NCBI RefSeq assembly: GCF_015354405.1
Contig: NZ_JADKYP010000009.1
Span: 107,232-171,231 of the forward strand
DNA from: Nocardia sp. BSTN01
GTDB lineage: Bacteria; Actinomycetota; Actinomycetes; Mycobacteriales; Mycobacteriaceae
DNA: 64,000 nt
Reading direction: 5' to 3'
Shown here piece after piece: positions 62,872 through 64,000 of this stretch. Made by a program: the position numbers and the translations under genes. A model generated the notes under the pieces. The model saw only the letters and a list, made by a program, of their open reading frames with translations, had not been told where the DNA came from and did not search any database. The stretch's first letter is position 1. The number at the start of each line of letters is the position of its first letter.

Positions 62872-63528
62872 GTGACGGACACCCAGCAGAACCAGCAGGT
62901 CGGGCGGCGGGTCCGCAATATGCGTGCGAAGCAGAGCCGGATCTTCGAGGTGGCGGCGCAGTTGTTTGCCGAACGCGGGTTCGCCGCGGTCACCACCCAG
63001 CAGATCTCCGATCGGGCCGATATCGCCGCGGGCACCCTCTTCCGCTACGCCTCGTCCAAGGGGCAGTTGCTGCTCATGGTCTACAACGAGGACTTCCGGT
63101 CGGCACTCGAGACGGGCGCTCGCCGCGCCCGCGCCATCGCCGATCCGGTCGGCGCGATCACGGCACTGCTGCGGCCGATTCTGCTCGTGGCCGCGCGCAA
63201 TACCGAGAACACCATCGCCTACCAGCGCGAATTGCTGTTCGGGCCACCGGAGGAGACGTATCGGGAACAGGGCCTGGCGCTGGTGGCGCAGCTCGAGTCG
63301 GTGCTCGCCGAGATCCTGCTGACCGCGGTCGCGGACTCCGGCGGGCCCACGGCCGCCCAGCGGGAAGCGGCGCGCGTGGCGGGCCGCAGTCTCTTCGCGG
63401 TCCTGCACATGGCGCTGGTGCGCCCGTCCACCGGCGTGCATCCCCACCATGATCCGATCGCCGATCTGCACGCCCAGATCGCTCAACTCGTCGCCGGTTT
63501 CCGCAGCGCCGCGGTCTCCGGCATCTGA
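62872..63528 (+). CDS. TetR-family regulator next to the mce locus
   Basis: Regulator of 218 residues. The helix-turn-helix is VTTQQISDRADIAAGTLFRY (~40-60), followed by ASSKGQLLLMVYNEDF and a helical ligand domain with ARNTENTIAYQRELLFGPPE. The GTG at 62872 is chosen because GGAGGT stands 8 nt upstream; an ATG-like upstream codon would put the start in the operator. It probably represses itself and the DUF2804/mce genes through the repeat at 62827-62850. A 3-hydroxyacyl-CoA dehydrogenase gene follows after 41 bp. Confidence 0.85.
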   Translation: MTDTQQNQQVGRRVRNMRAKQSRIFEVAAQLFAERGFAAVTTQQISDRADIAAGTLFRYASSKGQLLLMVYNEDFRSALETGARRARAIADPVGAITALLRPILLVAARNTENTIAYQRELLFGPPEETYREQGLALVAQLESVLAEILLTAVADSGGPTAAQREAARVAGRSLFAVLHMALVRPSTGVHPHHDPIADLHAQIAQLVAGFRSAAVSGI

Positions 63529-63569
63529 AAAACACCAGCGCGGGCCACGGTCCGCAGAACGGAGTCGAC

Positions 63570-64000
63570 ATGTCCGCGACGATTCGCAAGGTGAGCGTCC
63601 TCGGGACCGGAGTCCTGGGATCCCAGATCGCCTTCCAGACCGCCTTCCACGGTTTCGAGGTGACCGCCTACGACATCGACGACGAGGCGCTGACCGCCGC
63701 GCACGAGCGCTTCGACAAACTCGCGGCCACCTACCGTGAGCAGGTGCAGGGCGCGGGCGACGGCAAGGCCGAGACCATCGCGGCGGGCATCACGCTCACC
63801 AGCGATCTCGCCGAGGCCGCCCGGGACGCGGATCTGATCATCGAGGCGGTGCCGGAGGTGCTGTCGATCAAGCAGGACACCTATCGCCGGCTCGGCGAAC
63901 TCGCGCCCGAGCGCACCATCTTCGCCACCAACTCCTCGACGCTGCTGCCCAGCGATATGAAGGACGCCACCGGCCGCCCGGACCGCTTCCTGGCCCTGCA
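63570..64000 (+). CDS. 3-hydroxyacyl-CoA dehydrogenase, N-terminal part (cut by window)
   Basis: The first 143 codons of a beta-oxidation-type dehydrogenase, which oxidises 3-hydroxyacyl-CoA with NAD. The Rossmann loop VSVLGTGVLGSQIAFQTAFH is at ~8-27, followed by the acidic end of strand two in VTAYDIDDEALTAAHERFD, and ADLIIEAVPEVLSIKQDTYR plus TIFATNSSTLLPSDM, all as in the family. GGAG at 63561 precedes the ATG. It may be cotranscribed with the TetR gene and fits a locus for lipid import and breakdown. Confidence 0.88.
   Translation, partial: MSATIRKVSVLGTGVLGSQIAFQTAFHGFEVTAYDIDDEALTAAHERFDKLAATYREQVQGAGDGKAETIAAGITLTSDLAEAARDADLIIEAVPEVLSIKQDTYRRLGELAPERTIFATNSSTLLPSDMKDATGRPDRFLAL

Overview
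The window looks like a chromosomal segment of a high-GC, mycolic-acid-producing actinobacterium, most likely Nocardia or a close relative. The reasons are a Mycobacterium-like gene order around moeZ, a WhiB1-like regulator and a PdtaS-like kinase, two antigen-85-type mycolyltransferase-like proteins, a complete yrbE-mce operon, a WS/DGAT acyltransferase, an F420-type oxidoreductase, and frequent GTG/TTG and apparently leaderless starts. I see no rRNA, tRNA, CRISPR array, phage or insertion sequence.

Layout. 1-10.8 kb is accessory metabolism: an alcohol dehydrogenase/acyl-CoA ligase operon facing a TetR gene across a perfect 29-bp inverted repeat, a Tat-exported purple-acid-phosphatase-like enzyme, a luciferase-like oxidoreductase with an NTF2-like partner, a secreted esterase, and an XRE regulator divergent from an aldo/keto reductase. 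10.9-17.5 kb is a nitrite assimilation operon read leftward (narK-nirB-nirD-hemD/regulator fusion-sirohydrochlorin chelatase) with a good GlnR-type site upstream. 17.7-21.3 kb holds a CynX-type transporter with a divergent GntR/FadR regulator and a second narK.

21.4-39.2 kb matches, from memory, the order of the M. tuberculosis Rv3205c-Rv3221c core block: kinase-like protein, moeZ, DUF3152 metallopeptidase-like protein, TetR, DUF3107, ferritin-like protein, rhlE, a beta-propeller protein, histidine phosphatase, acetyltransferases, membrane protein, lipid kinase, whiB1, pdtaS and a biotinyl protein. A YCII/ECF42 sigma-factor pair with a matching ECF42-type promoter is inserted in it.

39.3-48.7 kb holds a molybdopterin oxidoreductase, a WS/DGAT, and a leftward operon that I consider the most interesting part of the window: two tandem signal-less peptides of 37 and 38 residues, each with a strong ribosome binding site, followed by a secreted mycolyltransferase-like enzyme. 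The layout recalls the small O-mycoloylated PorA/PorH proteins of corynebacteria. 48.7-64 kb holds an SDR/P450 pair, two Mce-associated proteins convergent with an eight-gene yrbE-mce lipid importer operon, a DUF2804 gene, a TetR gene with its probable operator, and a truncated 3-hydroxyacyl-CoA dehydrogenase. A 13-nt sequence at the core of a palindrome is shared by the mce promoter and the region upstream of the WS/DGAT gene, suggesting joint control of lipid uptake and storage.
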